Origin: Arachnopeziza araneosa
Lineage: Eukaryota > Ascomycota > Leotiomycetes > Helotiales > Arachnopezizaceae
Length of the DNA: 64,000 nucleotides
Direction of reading: 5' to 3'
NCBI GenBank assembly: GCA_003988855.1
Contig: QYAI01000058.1
Span: forward strand, 186,001 to 250,000
The notes under the pieces were generated by a model. It made no database searches, was not told the origin of the DNA, and worked only from the letters and a program-made list of their open reading frames with translations. Below are positions 47,493 to 59,451 of this stretch, piece after piece (the stretch's first letter is position 1; every line of letters starts with the position of its first letter). Made by a program: the position numbers and the translations under genes.

Positions 47493-49562
47493 ATGAACTT
47501 GAACCCAGTCGATCCGTATTCGATTCCCCGCCAGGCGGACACCATCTTCCGAGACGAGATTCTTGGGAATCCATTGATGCATCATCTGCCTTCACAATTG
47601 AAAGAGTTGAGCGGGTACATCCACTTCGAAGGCAATGAACTTCCCAGCATTCCTGTCAATTGGAGATGGGCTGAGAGCATTTCTGCCTTGAAGGCCTTTG
47701 AGGCGACCATGATCAACCATCTCTTGACTCGGAAGTACGGTATTGATCCTGTGCATGTCACAATTAACACGTAAGATGATTCTATTGCTGTCAAATATCT
47801 GCACTCTGCTCAACACACATTTCAATGGCTGACTTGGTACAACAGCGATCATGCCTCGCTTTTCATCTTCTCCCCGCATCTGGTCTCGGTTCTAGAGGCC
47901 GCACCAGAGCCCAAGAATCAGATCAACATGTATAATCTGAAGCCCATGGATCAAGAAACGCCTCCACCAGACAGCCTCTATCGGCTGTTGGCGACTGGTA
48001 TCTATAAAACAAAGGATCATCGATTTTATCACATTCATGGTTCGTGGTTCTCGCAGTCAAAGCGCTGATACATGATTCCAAACCCAAACATTCTAGCTAA
48101 TACAATCTGGGGCCGGAAAGGCAGTCTCAATGCAGACCCAACGTTAACCGCGCTTGGGTTACCACTGGAAGGCGAGGATGCCGAAACCCATCTGACGGCG
48201 GTGGAAAGCATCCAAGAGGGCGTGGCCAAGTTCGAAGCCGAAGCCCTCGACGCACTCATGAACTCGCAGTATCGTCAAGCCGGGACGATACCCTACAGCT
48301 CAGCGGAGTATTTCGCCAGCGACCACGGACGCGCCAACAGCAGCATCGGACTCTACGAGCTCAGGCGACACAAAGCTTCTTCGCAGCAGGCTGCATCGTG
48401 GTGGCCAGAGCATCACAGCCTTCCCAGCTCCCCCCAACGCCCGCTGGCCGGACTGAAGGTCGTCGATCTCACACGCGTCTACGCCGGCCCAACCATCACG
48501 TCGAGCCTGGCCGAGCTGGGCGCGTCGGTGATTCGAGTCACATCTCCCCACATCCCGGACTTCCCGTCGGCCCTGAAGGAGCTGAACTGGGGCAAGTGGA
48601 ACTGCGAGCTCCATCTCAAGGACGAAGCGGATAGGGAACGGTTGCAGGCCCTGATCCGGGACGCCGACGTCGTGGTGGATGGATACCGGCCCGGCGCCAT
48701 GGAGCGATTAGGGTTTGGGAGAGAGCAGATCTTTGGGCTTGTGGCAGCTAGAGAGCGCGGCATCATCCACGTCAGGGAGAATTGCTATGGCTGGTACGGG
48801 CCGTGGGCAGGTCGGAGTGGATGGCAGGGGATCAGTGATGCGGTGAGTAGAAAGAGACGCTGTGTCCAAGGACAAGGTAATTAACAACACACTCCAGTGC
48901 TGCGGTGTATCGCTGGCATATGGGCAGGCCATGGGAGTCAACGAGCCCGTAACACCTCCCTTTCCCAATTCCGATCGTTGGTACGTCCAGCAACCTTAAA
49001 GAAGCGTCTCTCATGCATACATGCAGCCTACTGAAACAGGGCAACAGCACCGGAGTCATTGGTTGCACCGCAGTCTTGCATGCCTTGGCTGAGAAGGGCG
49101 AGCAGGGCGGCAGCTACGGTATCGATGTAAGCTCTCACCTCCTCCTCGCACCTGAGCCTAACCAAAACCTCTCTCCGCTAACATGCCACCTCTCCCAACC
49201 AGCTCTCGCTCAACTACTACTCCCAATGGCTCGTTCGCTCGTGCGGCACGTATCCCGCCGATGTCTGGGCGACCTTGTGGACGAGACACGGCGCGCCCAC
49301 CTTCCACCACTATGACAACACCCGCCGGACGGTGCCTGAGTTGATACGACTGCTGCACGAACATGACGAGCATGTCCTGTTCCGCCCTTCCTTCTTCGAA
49401 CCGTACCACTCCAAGGCTCTCGGCATCACGCTGCGCAGAGTGAAGCCGATCGCGCAATTCACGCAGGGCGTGGTGCAGTTGGAATACAATATAGGCACGA
49501 GAGGGAATGGCGTGGACGTGGCACGATGGCCAGATGATCTTCTCACGGAAATCGTTCAGTGA
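47493..49562 (+). CDS. CaiB/BaiF family (class III) CoA-transferase
   Basis: Moves CoA between acyl groups or racemises 2-methylacyl-CoAs; class III enzymes use a catalytic aspartate. Six exons join in frame, with the acceptor at about 49024 (ATGCAG) rather than the later AACAG keeping frame. Seen: RPLAGLKVVDLTRVYAGPTITSSLAELGASVIRV (the typical N-terminal Rossmann start of the core domain), ADVVVDGYRPGAMERLGFG and GWQGISDACCGVSLAYGQAMG, all class III hallmarks. About 215 residues before the core form a second, weaker CoA-transferase-like half, as in many fungal homologues. One intron uses a GTTCGT donor. Convergent with the 2-oxoglutarate oxygenase, 100 bp apart. It could prepare an acyl-CoA starter or offload a thioester; this is inference. 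Confidence 0.88.
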
Positions 49563-49661
49563 ATCACACAGCTCAGATCAATAGTCAATGGAATATATTT
49601 AAACTGCTGTCTACAAACTGCTCTGCCAAGTCCCTGTAGTGGTACTTGAAGCTAGTCTACA

Positions 49662-50912
49662 TTAGCGGAAGAGCGATTGAAACTCCCGCTGGTCCTGTGG
49701 CTGCTGGTCGAACGGGGTCCAGTTCTTCTTCGTCTGGATCGGGACCCAATCGCCCACCTTCACATTCCGCTTCTCCTCCAGGTCCTGGCGCTCCTTCTTG
49801 TCAAACAGGCCCAAGCGCTTCAGGAGAGGGCTGTCAGCCGTCTTCAAGACGACATCGTCGCTCGGGCGGAGGAAGTAGATGAGCCCGAAGCGCTCCATGT
49901 GCATCTGATCGGGCGGCGGCGCAACGACGCGGTGCATGCAGCTGTGCAGGTAGCCATTGGTCCAGAAGTGCATCATGTCCGCCGTGTTGACGACAATGCT
50001 CCCGGGGATGTGCCTGACGGCCTCCCAGCCGCCGTCGCGCGTCTGCAGCTCGAGCCCCGACACGGGCTGCGAGAAGAGGAACGTCACGCTGCCGAAATCC
50101 GTGTGGCCGCGCGTGTAGATGCGCTTGTACTCCTCGTTCACCTCGGGGCTGCGCGGGTGGTATTTCATGTAGCGGAGGAAGCTGGAGCACTTCTCCTCGT
50201 AGCGGTGCCGGTTCACCATGTAGTCCTCGGGCAGCTCAAGCACCAGTGCGATCAGGCGCAGCACGCGGTACGCCACTTTCTGGTGCACATAGCGGTGGAA
50301 CTTCTCAATCTTGTCGTAGTGGTCGAGGACGATTTGTGGGTGCGGCCGCTGATACTCCGGGTTGAATTTAAAGACGTGGTAGCACTCCCAGTTATCACGA
50401 CGTCCTGGGAATTGCTCGATGGAGCCGAGCGGCCGGTAGCCATTGTAGTCGCCGTCTTCGAGTTTCGCACGGTACTTCTGTTTCTCTGCCATGGGGAGCT
50501 CGAGGACTTCTTTTCCGAGAGCCCACTGGTAATTGATCTCGCTCTCGCTGAGACCAAAGTTGGTCACGTAGAAGAAGCCTAGCAACAAAAGTCCATTAGC
50601 GGATCTGTATCTTTTCCTGCCATGTGTCTCTGGCAATACTCACCAGTTGACTCGACGGCTTCTTTCGCCTGTGCAATCAATTTCTCCTTCCCCTTGGCAT
50701 CATCGAAGAGGCCGAAGTCAAGGATTGGGATATCGGCGTAAGCAACTATTAAGTAAGGGTTAGATGACCAAGTCACGACAGTGTTTCTTCTCTTTCGGAG
50801 AGAAGCTGATATGGAACTTACGCTTCTCTTTCGTCACTGGTACGCCTGTTACAGAGGTGCCAGGATACCTCAGAGAAGGTGTAGTCAAGGTTTGAGCCTG
50901 CGCTGTAGCCAT
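49662..50912 (-). CDS. 2-oxoglutarate/Fe(II)-dependent oxygenase, isopenicillin-N-synthase-like
   Basis: Non-heme iron oxygenase of the IPNS/DIOX superfamily; hydroxylates, desaturates or cyclises its substrate. Three exons join in phase (start 50912, MATAQAQTLTTPS) to about 390 aa. Seen: the N-terminal IPILDFGLFDD, GFFYVTNFGLSE, and the iron triad as HTD in TRGHTDFGSVTFL and the distal His in YLHSCMHRVV; the 2-oxoglutarate Arg is likely in MERFGLIYFLR. Divergent, across 1.3 kb, from another enzyme of the same superfamily. Likely a tailoring oxidase. Confidence 0.9.
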
Positions 50913-52247
50913 ATCGAAGATATAGTCAGGTTAGATTTCGAAAAGTAAAGTGCAATGAAGATTCCAACACCCTGTTTGATGGAGGGTGATGATGGTTCGA
51001 ATACTCAAGAATTGGATATCCTCGCTGTGATGAGGGAGCCCTTCTAAGCAAGCGACCTACACAACACAACAGACGGAGATGGAGGAGGAGCATGTGACGC
51101 ACTTGTTGACAGACACGATGCAACTCGCTCAGTTGGAGACAAGATCTACTCGGCCCCCGCTTTCTGACTCCATCATCCTGCAAAGCAGCCTCTGGATGCT
51201 CAAGCTGGAGATGCACGCTTTTCTTTTTGTCGTGCAAGGCAACGGATGGGAACTCCGAACAGCCACTGGCGAGTAGAGAGGAAGACACAACCGTGACGTG
51301 TAAAATCGCCGATTGAGCCTGCATAAAATTCCGCAAGACATCTCTCGATGCCTGCACTTCCATCGCTGGATCGCCAGATGCCTATTCGCGTGGCTGATAT
51401 TGCCCCGTCGTCTCCTGTATCTCGTTCCTGCGCGTGTTCCTCGTCCAATCGATCCGCCACTTGCTCCTAGAGATCTCAGATCGCAGACGGGACGTACCGG
51501 TCCATCATGCTTTCTTTTTCCATCGCGGCGGGCCAGAGGTCGGGATGGGTAGAGCGGTCGAGACTCGCAAGATGAAGCCTTCAATAACACAACTTGAGAA
51601 AGGACGAAAGCGATAATCGAGCTGCATAGAGCCTGTCTTGATGCCCTGCACACTCTCTCACCCGAGCTGTCGAGTTGTGCGAATTGAGCCTGTCTCCAAT
51701 CGCCGTACTAGGTGGCGTTAATTACGACAAATAATACATGTCTCTAAGAGATTTACCAGCATGCCAAGGGACACAGCAGGCAGGACACGATAATGATCTC
51801 GTACCTGTACCGACCAGGCGTGAGAGATACCTTCCATAAATAGCCATCTATTTATAAACAAATACATCATTCAGTCCAGCTTTGAAAAAGGGAAAAACCT
51901 TGCCTGTGTAGCTTCGGCTACACTTATCTCCCTGTCACCGGCAACAGGATTGGCAAGGTGCGCTCGCCGCTCATGCGCCGTGAAGGTTCTCCTCTCCATG
52001 CGGCGGTGGAAGAGCTTCATGCAAATCCGCGTATCAGAACGAAGAGGTATTACTGCTCACGTTAATTCTCGCTGTCAGCTGCCCAGATGGCTTGAGTCTT
52101 TGCAATTGGATGACTCGAGGACGCAATCGGATGTTCTGCGGAGGCACGTCTGTCTTGACGGTGTATCGACTCGATTCTCTTGTCATAAAGCCAAGCTGAA
52201 CGACCAGCTCTCCAGCCTAACCACAACTCAACCAGCACATCTTCACC
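50913..52247. other. Long divergent promoter between two oxygenase genes
   Basis: About 1.3 kb. Several 60-175-codon frames occur (for example 51129-51653 on -) but none has a recognisable domain or start context. Probably the regulatory region of both oxygenases. Confidence 0.4.
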
Positions 52248-53597
52248 ATGGCGACGATGACCACGGAGACGCGAACGAGAATCAGGATAGCCCCCACGTT
52301 CACTTCTATACCCGTCCTTGACCTCGACCTCATCCACTCGCCTTCTACCAAACCCCGATTCCTGGCCCGGCTCCAAGAAGCACTCGTTATCGCGGGTTTC
52401 TTCTACCTGAAGAACGCCGAGAAATGGGTGCCGACGGACGTGCAGAAGAACTTTGTCGAGAAGTCAAAGGCCCTCTGCGACCAGCCGTTGGAGAAGAAGC
52501 TAGAGATTGACATGATCAACAGTAAGCATTTCCTGGGATATTCGCGCATGGGCCTGGAGAGGACGGCGATGAAGGTGGATCATAGAGAGATGTTCGATGT
52601 AAGTTGGCTCTGCTGCATGCAGAGATCGCAGATTGACTTGATGATGAGTTTTTAAGCCCATTGCCTCCTCCCGGCCCTGCTGATCCGGTCTATCTCAGCA
52701 TCCAGGGGCCGAATCAGGTATGTCACAAGAACGTTGCTTTATAACTCCAAGAAGCCTTCCGGATCTTTCACAGGGCAAACACTGACTATAATGATACAGT
52801 GGCCAGATGAAAATGCCGTTCCAGGGTTTCGAGATGCTCTCGAGGCGTATCTGGCAGCAGTGGGCGAGTTAGGAGAGGTGATGAAAGTCCTGGTAGCCGA
52901 AGCTCTGGATCTCGAACCGACCGACATCCTCCCATTCTTCAACAACCCGCCACGGAACAAAGTCTCCCTCCTCAAATATCCCGAGCCGATTCCCGCGCCG
53001 AATGGAATTACCAGCAATGGAATCACTGGGGACACCGCGACGAGCGGAAAAGCGCACGCGGAGGATGAGTTCCAAGGCGTCGGCTGCCACAAGGATGGCG
53101 GCTTCCTCACGTTCCTGCTGCAGGCGACACCGCACGCTGGGCTCGAGGCCCAGAACAAGAGCGGCGCCTGGATTCCCGTACCCCCAATCCCCAGGACCTT
53201 CGTCGTCAACGTCGGGCGCTCGCTCGAGTCGATGACGGGCGGCGTGTGCACGGCGACCACGCACCGGGTCAACCTCAGCGCGAAGAAGTTCGTCGACGCC
53301 CAGGGCCGCTCGCTCGGCCCGCGCTACTCTTTTCCCGTCTTCCAGACCCTGAAGCTCGACCTCAGCGCCGTCGAGCTGCTCTCGCTGAAGGCAAAGCTGC
53401 CTAAGCACATCATGGAGCTGGCTAAGGACGAGAAGGTCAAGTCGGATGCCGAGGCCTATTTTGCAAAGTATCACCTGGAGAGCCCGGGGATAGGTATCTT
53501 TACGGCGCGTCTGACGAGTCATCCGGACGTTGGGTGGCGGTGGTATCCAGAGCTGATGGACAGGATTTTGCTGGGCCAGAAGGAGTTCCAAGGGTAG
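52248..53597 (+). CDS. 2-oxoglutarate/Fe(II)-dependent oxygenase, second copy
   Basis: Same superfamily as the divergent neighbour but clearly distinct in sequence. Three exons: 52248 to about 52598, a short middle exon (about 52652-52718), and about 52800-53597. The short exon reads FLSPLPPPGPADPVY when the acceptor GATGAG is used; the more obvious TTTTTAAG acceptor leads to a stop. Seen: IPVLDLDLIHS, GFFYLKNAE, HREMFD, the iron ligands HKD in GCHKDGGFLTF and His in TTHRVNL, and the 2-oxoglutarate binding RxS in PRYSFPVF. About 400 aa. Confidence 0.88.
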
Positions 53598-54204
53598 AGA
53601 ATGTAATGCCTAGGACACGAGCAGCATCGTGGAGGATGATTATGACGTGTATGTAAACTTGTAGCAGCACGAGAATATCACCTCGGACGCCCGCTAGAAG
53701 CGGTCCTATTCGTCTGTAGTGGGTAGTATACCTGAATGGTAGTCCGCTGGGAAATCAGCGTTCGTAGTCTCTTTCTTCAACATATAAATATCCAAAATCT
53801 CAATTCTGAGTCTCATGCTTTCTCCATCACACCTGGGTTTATTTAAACTGTGTATAACCTACCTTACGACCTCCATGTCAAACTGTCGGAAGGAGTGCCG
53901 TCTCCTCTGCAGTGAACTTCATGCGCATCGGGGCTTGATAAGCATCATAGAAATAGCATATTATCGCTTCTTAATGCAGCTTTGAGGAGTGTGGACCATG
54001 GATCTGGTGCATGTCATACGTGGCGAAATTTGGCCTGCAGTGTACGATACGGGCGCCTATCACGATAGAGGGCTAGCTAGCTCCTTGGGATGATAACAGA
54101 CTTTGCAGAGACTCCCACTTCCCGTCTTGGAGAATAGACTTACTTGATTACGGTTATACTATCTTCCATTTTCTTGCCACTTAATATTCTTACGATCAAG
54201 CACC
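53598..54204. other. Intergenic stretch, promoter of the asparagine synthetase
   Basis: About 600 bp, no gene seen. A single CTCGG core occurs at 53682, which could be chance. Confidence 0.45.
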
Positions 54205-56474
54205 ATGTGCGGCATCAGTGTGATTGTCAATCTCCAAAGCCGCTCACAACGGGAGCAATTGGGTGCGGTTAATGGTAATATCAGGTCTCGGATATCAACA
54301 GAAATAGAGGAGAGTTTGGATCGAATCGCTCATCGCGGACCGGATTCTCGTGGTCAATGGATTAGCGAAGATGATCGTGTTGGTACAGCAACACAGCTGA
54401 ATTTCTTATCCGATTGACAGCTAATTCTCTGCTCAGTTTTGGGCCATTGCCGCCTTGCCATCAACGATCTAACACCAGATGGTCACCAGCCAATGCACGA
54501 TGCAGATAATCATATCCATGCTGTGGTGAATGGCGAGCTTTACGACTACGATCGCATTCGTGAGCATCTTTGTGAGCAATTCAACTACAACTTCCGCGGA
54601 CATAGTGATTCTGAATTAGTCATTGCTTTGTATAAGCACTATGGCTCGTCATTTCTGGAGCAGCTACGTGGCGAATTTGCCTTGTGCCTCTACGACTCGA
54701 GGACTCAATACTTTATCGCTGCAAGAGATCGTTATGGGATAAAGCCACTATTCTGGACTATTTCAAATGATCGTCTTTTGCTAGCCGCAGAGGCGAAGGC
54801 GTTTCTTCCTCTTGGCTGGGAGCCAGAGTGGGACGTACACAGTCTAGCGGACGATGGCTGGCATTTTGGGTGTCGGACGTTGTTCAAGGGAGTGCAGAAG
54901 GTAAGATAATCAGTTTCCTCGGTGATGACAAGTTTGAATCGAGATATAGGTCCGACCTGGACACTACCTGACCTGTAACGCCTTCGGTCATGTCGAAACA
55001 CGCGAGTACTGGGATATTGAGTATCCGGACAAGGTAATAGAGAGACTTTAATTGAATTAGAGAGTAATGGAGATTGATTTCGGGTGCACAGTACCAAATG
55101 GAAACGCGAACAGAAGAAGAGATGGTCGCTGGTGTCCGAGAAAGGTTGATAGAAGCAATTCGACTACGCTTGCGAGCTGATGTTCCCATTGGGATCTATC
55201 TCTCTGGGGGCATCGATTCCTCTGCATTGGCTGGCATTGTTAAGCACCTGGTGAAGGAGCAGGGCGAGAAAATAGGTAACAAGGATGCGAGTGATCGCAT
55301 TGCATGCTTCAGTGTAGCCTTTGACAAAGAAAGCGGATTTGATGAATCTGGTACGTTTCCTTGCTCCTTACACGATCGGTCTTTGTCTCTGGATGATCTG
55401 ACCTGCTTAGATATCGCGGCGCGCACGGCGGCCTGGCTCGGCGTCAAGCACCACAAGCTGCGCATGAACGAAGCAGAACTGGCCGCCGATCTAGAAGAGG
55501 CAACCTACCACGCCGAACACCACAACCAGAACCTCAACTTTGTCGGCAAGTTTGCCCTTTCACGAGTGCCGCGTGAGCATGGCTACAAAGTGGTCATGAC
55601 GGGCGAAGGTGCAGATGAGCAATTTGCAGGGTACCCGATGTTTGTGCCCGACTTCGTGGCGGAAGAGGATCGTGCAACGCCGGGGCTGGGCATTCCAGAG
55701 GGCGTGCGCAAGCAGCTGCTGCAGAAAGAGATGGACAGCTTGGCGACGCTGCTGGCGAGCCGGGGCGCCACAAATGAGAGCATCCACCCTCCCGACGTGA
55801 TTGCGCGCGAGTTGAACGGCCTGGTCACCCCAACGACTTTGACAGCCTATCAGCTTCCGAAAGAGTATTGGGCCAGTTGGATCGAGCCTCCGCCCAACCC
55901 GCTGCAGACACTGGCGAACGACCTGTCAGCGTGTGTCAAGCAGAAGATGCGGCAGAAGTGGCATCCACTACACTCGGCCTTGTATACTTGGACCCGATCC
56001 CACCTCGCCAACAGCATTCTCAGTTGTCTCGGAGATCGCACAGAAATGGCTCATTCGATTGAAGCCCGCCCACCTTTCTTGGACCATGAGCTCACAGAGT
56101 ACGTTAATAGCCTGCCCCCAAGTGTGAAGCTGCGGTACGACCCCAAGACAGACTCTTTCATTGAAAAATGGATACAACGTGAGGCTGCGAAACCATTCCT
56201 GCTTAAAGAGTTGTACGAACGGAAAAAGCATGCCTACACCGCTCCCGTCTTGCATCCCGTGAATGGGCCTCTGCATCAATTATACATGAAGCTGCTGACA
56301 CGGGAAAATGTCGAGGCACTTGGATTCTTGACATGGGAGACGGTTCAAGAGCTACCTGAACAAGCATTTTTCAACCAAAATTTGCGGGCGATGCGAAGCT
56401 TGAATATATGCTGCCAATGGATAATATTGGGGAGGCGATTTGGTGTAGCAAAGGCTGAATCGACCTCCCATTAA
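54205..56474 (+). CDS. Asparagine synthetase (glutamine-hydrolysing), AsnB type
   Basis: Class II glutamine amidotransferase fused to an ATP-PPi synthetase domain; makes an amide from a carboxylate by way of an acyl-adenylate. Five exons join in frame. Seen: MCGI at the start (the Cys2 nucleophile), RGPDSRG, LGHCRLAINDL, VNGELYDYDRIREHL, FRGHSDSELVIALY, then the PP-loop SGGIDSSALAG and TGEGADEQFAGYP, and EARPPFLDHEL near the C-terminus. All key residues of a working enzyme are visible. Total about 660 aa, longer than the usual bacterial AsnB (about 550), with an extra segment around RATPGLGIPEGVRKQLLQKE. In a biosynthetic neighbourhood such a paralogue often amidates a pathway acid rather than aspartate. 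Housekeeping asparagine synthesis cannot be excluded. Confidence 0.9.
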
Positions 56475-56668
56475 CTTTTAGAGGTTATGGTCAATGAGGC
56501 TTAGCCACTGATAGGATCTTATTCATGCGGACATGCAACTCGAGAAAATATGCACGAAGTAATGAAGGCAACTTCCCATTTGTAGCTAGGAAGTACCCAT
56601 GGTATCCGGAACAGACTCTTCTAGACGGCAGACGGCTCAGGCTTTCGTTTGAAAGAATGTCGCCTTGA

Positions 56669-58624
56669 TCAGTATGTATATCGAAAGGAAGGAATTTCGA
56701 AATCTGTTTTATCATGATACTCCTCCACAGCCTCGATTTGGTCCGAGTCCTCTTCGGATATTAGAGGTGTGAATTCTCGCTGTAACTCGTGTCTTGACCT
56801 GTTTTGAAGTATACAGATCCAGCTGTGTATAAAACAGTATATCAGTGAAATAAGTGATGAGTTATAGAATAGAATACTAACCCGTAAAGAGCGCCACAAA
56901 ACCCCATGACCGTAAAGGCGAAGACCATGGCGCCAACTCCAAGAGAGTAATAAGGCTTCTGACTTTCCAAGAAGAACTGCGGACCAATCATGTTTCCAAT
57001 GGCTTGAAAGAGTTAAAAACGTACTTTGGTTTTGCCGACTTTGCATGGTGCAATAGATTGATTGAATCTACGTTACCATAAAATATTGCCATAGAAGCAG
57101 AGCCAAAACTCTTTTTTGTGCCGCCAGCGGTATTGGACGAGATCAAACTCATCGCCATGACCCACGAAACGTTGTAAAATCCCGTTAAGTATAACCCCAC
57201 AAGCGCTGTAATCCTATGCTGATGCACATCAACAACTTAATCGCAGTCAGTCATACTTCTTAGTTGGACGTCTCTGGTAGGATTTCACGTACAGCGTATG
57301 ATGAAGACACCGACAAGAGCGGGAATGCAAGACGCAATCCACAGTAAGCATCGCACGTTCTCAACATATAAAGTAATAAGCGATGCAGCAACCTGAACAA
57401 CGAGTGCAACAGCCCCCTGAGGTGCTGCCAACAGAACGGTCATCTCTCTCGAGTAGCCAAACCCAGATAGAATCAAGGGGCTGAACTGCGCAGATGAACC
57501 CATCAGTCCTGCATCTTTAGAAAATGATGCTTTTGTTTTGGGAGGTCTCAAAGCCTAATCAATGCACCTACATTTGTAATGCCAGCATTTGTGATGGACT
57601 GACATATACCAAAGACTAGGAGCACCCAATACTTGGGATCTTTCAGCGTTTCAATGATATGCGCGAAATTCCATCTCTAGTAAAATCAGAAAATGAATCC
57701 ACGAGAGGCAGGCGGCGGTGAAAGGATGGAATTTATTCTGTTTACCTTTGGCATATTGACTCCAGTTTTGTTCTGCTGGATTCTGAGTCGCGCTTCTTCG
57801 CGCTCTTTTGGAGAGAGAAACCAAACGGATTCATGGTTGTCGGGTAGCGCGAGGAGGCACAAAAAGCCTAAGAAGATGGTGCTTCCCCCATATGTCAGAA
57901 ATAGAAGCTAAAAGTAGAGTCATGTCAGTCGTTTGTTCAAGCGGCACGAATGATTTTCCGTACCTTCCACACAGGTAGTGATGTCTCGATCTTCCCGATT
58001 GCATACGCAAATATACCTCCAAAGATCTAGATATCGTTTGATTAGCCAGCTCGTTCTTGCCGGGTGGATCACTCGATCTAAGTCAACGCACCCCTGAAAA
58101 CGGCCCAAACCATAATGCGTGACGGAGAGGCTGCTCCTCGCGGCGATACCAACAAGCTGTAAAGAGGATGCAGGTTGGCAGCAAGCCTGCTTCCAAGACA
58201 CCAAGAAAGAATCTAATGGTAGCTGCGCTGGCAAAACCGGTGCTTGTAGCCATCATAGAAAGACATGCTCCCCACAAGACCAACGAAATGGCCAGATACT
58301 TCCCCATCGGCACGCGCGTCAAGATCCATATAACCAGAAATTCCATGGGCAGGTACCCGATATAGAAAATCGAACCCAGCCACGAGTACTGTTGGCCGTG
58401 GAGATGAAGGTCATCGCTCATGCCAAGAATGGCAGCGTAGGCAAGGGCATTCTGCAAGAAGATCTAGTCAGCCCTCTGTCTTTGTCTGGGACGGTGAAGG
58501 AAGGTCAGGATAAGCTATGCAATACCTTGTCCAGATGGGCTAGGAAGGAGGCCAAGAGAATCAAAGGTAGCAAGAACAGGTCGACTTTGGTTAGCACAGA
58601 AAGATTTAGGGTTAACGGCTGCAT
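56669..58624 (-). CDS. MFS transporter, allantoate permease (DAL5/anion:cation symporter) type
   Basis: Twelve-helix plasma-membrane carrier for small carboxylates, vitamins or related anions. Nine exons, all joining in phase. Seen: FLAHLDKNALAYAAILGM (the DRxNxGNA-like motif), YLPMEFLVIWILTRVPMGKYL, FLGVLEAGLLPTCILFTACWY with RREEQPLRHALWF (the family's central motif), GLYLTGFYN and IGNMIGPQFF. Start chosen at 58624 (MQPLTLN); an upstream ATG at 58741 would add a poly-asparagine run from a trinucleotide repeat and is less likely. Tail-to-tail with the asparagine synthetase. Confidence 0.88.
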
Positions 58625-58654
58625 GTTGGCTAATAATTTGAGCTCCAAGAGTAT

Positions 58655-58655
<1 letters not shown>

Positions 58656-58690
<35 letters not shown>

Positions 58691-58710
58691 CTTGTTGTTG
58701 TTGTTCTTGT
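58656..58710. repeat. (TTG)n microsatellite upstream of the DAL5-like gene
   Basis: About 18 TTG units with two TTC interruptions, only about 30 bp upstream of the preferred start codon, so inside the 5' leader. If the upstream ATG is used it encodes a run of asparagines. Length changes here could alter expression. Confidence 0.85.
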
Positions 58711-58925
58711 TGATGTTGCAGAGCAAAAGATGATGCAGCACAAAGATAAGAAGATTCGCGTCACGGTGACAGCTCGGGGGTGCGGATTACCTACAGTAGG
58801 TACCCTGTGTTATATTCTGCGCCTGGTGCATATCTTCGGAAGAAAGAAAGTCCGGCCGACCGCTCTGACACAGTGGACAACGACAACAAGGACACGATTC
58901 ATGAAAGTACAGTGAGGTGCGTGAC

Positions 58926-59020
58926 GACAGAGACAGAGGCAGAGGCAGAGACAGGGGCAGAGACAGAGACAGAGACAGAGATAAGGACGGAAACAGAGAC
59001 AGCAACAGAGACCGGGACAG
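58926..59020. repeat. (GAGACA)/(GAGGCA) hexamer repeat
   Basis: Imperfect hexanucleotide repeat in the intergenic stretch between two MFS genes. Open on both strands in several frames, which explains the repetitive short frames there. No gene is supported. Confidence 0.8.
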
Positions 59021-59451
59021 AGCCAATGCACCTGAGTCAGAAGAATGAATCAAGTTCAGATGCTTTTCGTGGAACCCAGAAGATGATGAAGGAGATGAGA
59101 CGTACGACTGGGTTTTTCAATGTCTTTTCTTTTGTAGGTGCGAGGGTTTCAGCGCCGGGTACCAATGCCAAGTGCCACCAAGTGAACACCTCCCTCTCTA
59201 CATCCGGCTGGTGCACTTGAAGAGGCGTCCACGATGGGCGGCCTCCCTCTCCCCCTTCTGAACCTTCTTCCCGTGTATGCCCATCATAGACGGCAGAGGA
59301 ACCCGGTCCATCGATCGACGGGCCACCAGGCTAACGCAGAGCCGCCGATCGCTATAAGCTTCTTCTGCTCCCCGCATGCATGGGCGGCGAGGTGTGAGTA
59401 CTAAACTGTTTCTCCTACCCACCACCCGTCGTCCTCCTCATACGCCTAACT

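Noticed and set aside
49677..50582. 301-codon + strand frame
   Set aside because: Antisense shadow of the first 2-oxoglutarate oxygenase, whose HxD...H motif and splice phases are clear.
52599..52718. Stop codon in the second oxygenase after HREMFD
   Set aside because: Using the GATGAG acceptor gives an open, family-like FLSPLPPPGPADP segment.
58787..59053. Leu/Ser-rich antisense frames near the hexamer repeat
   Set aside because: Produced by the GAGACA repeat; no non-repetitive coding signal.
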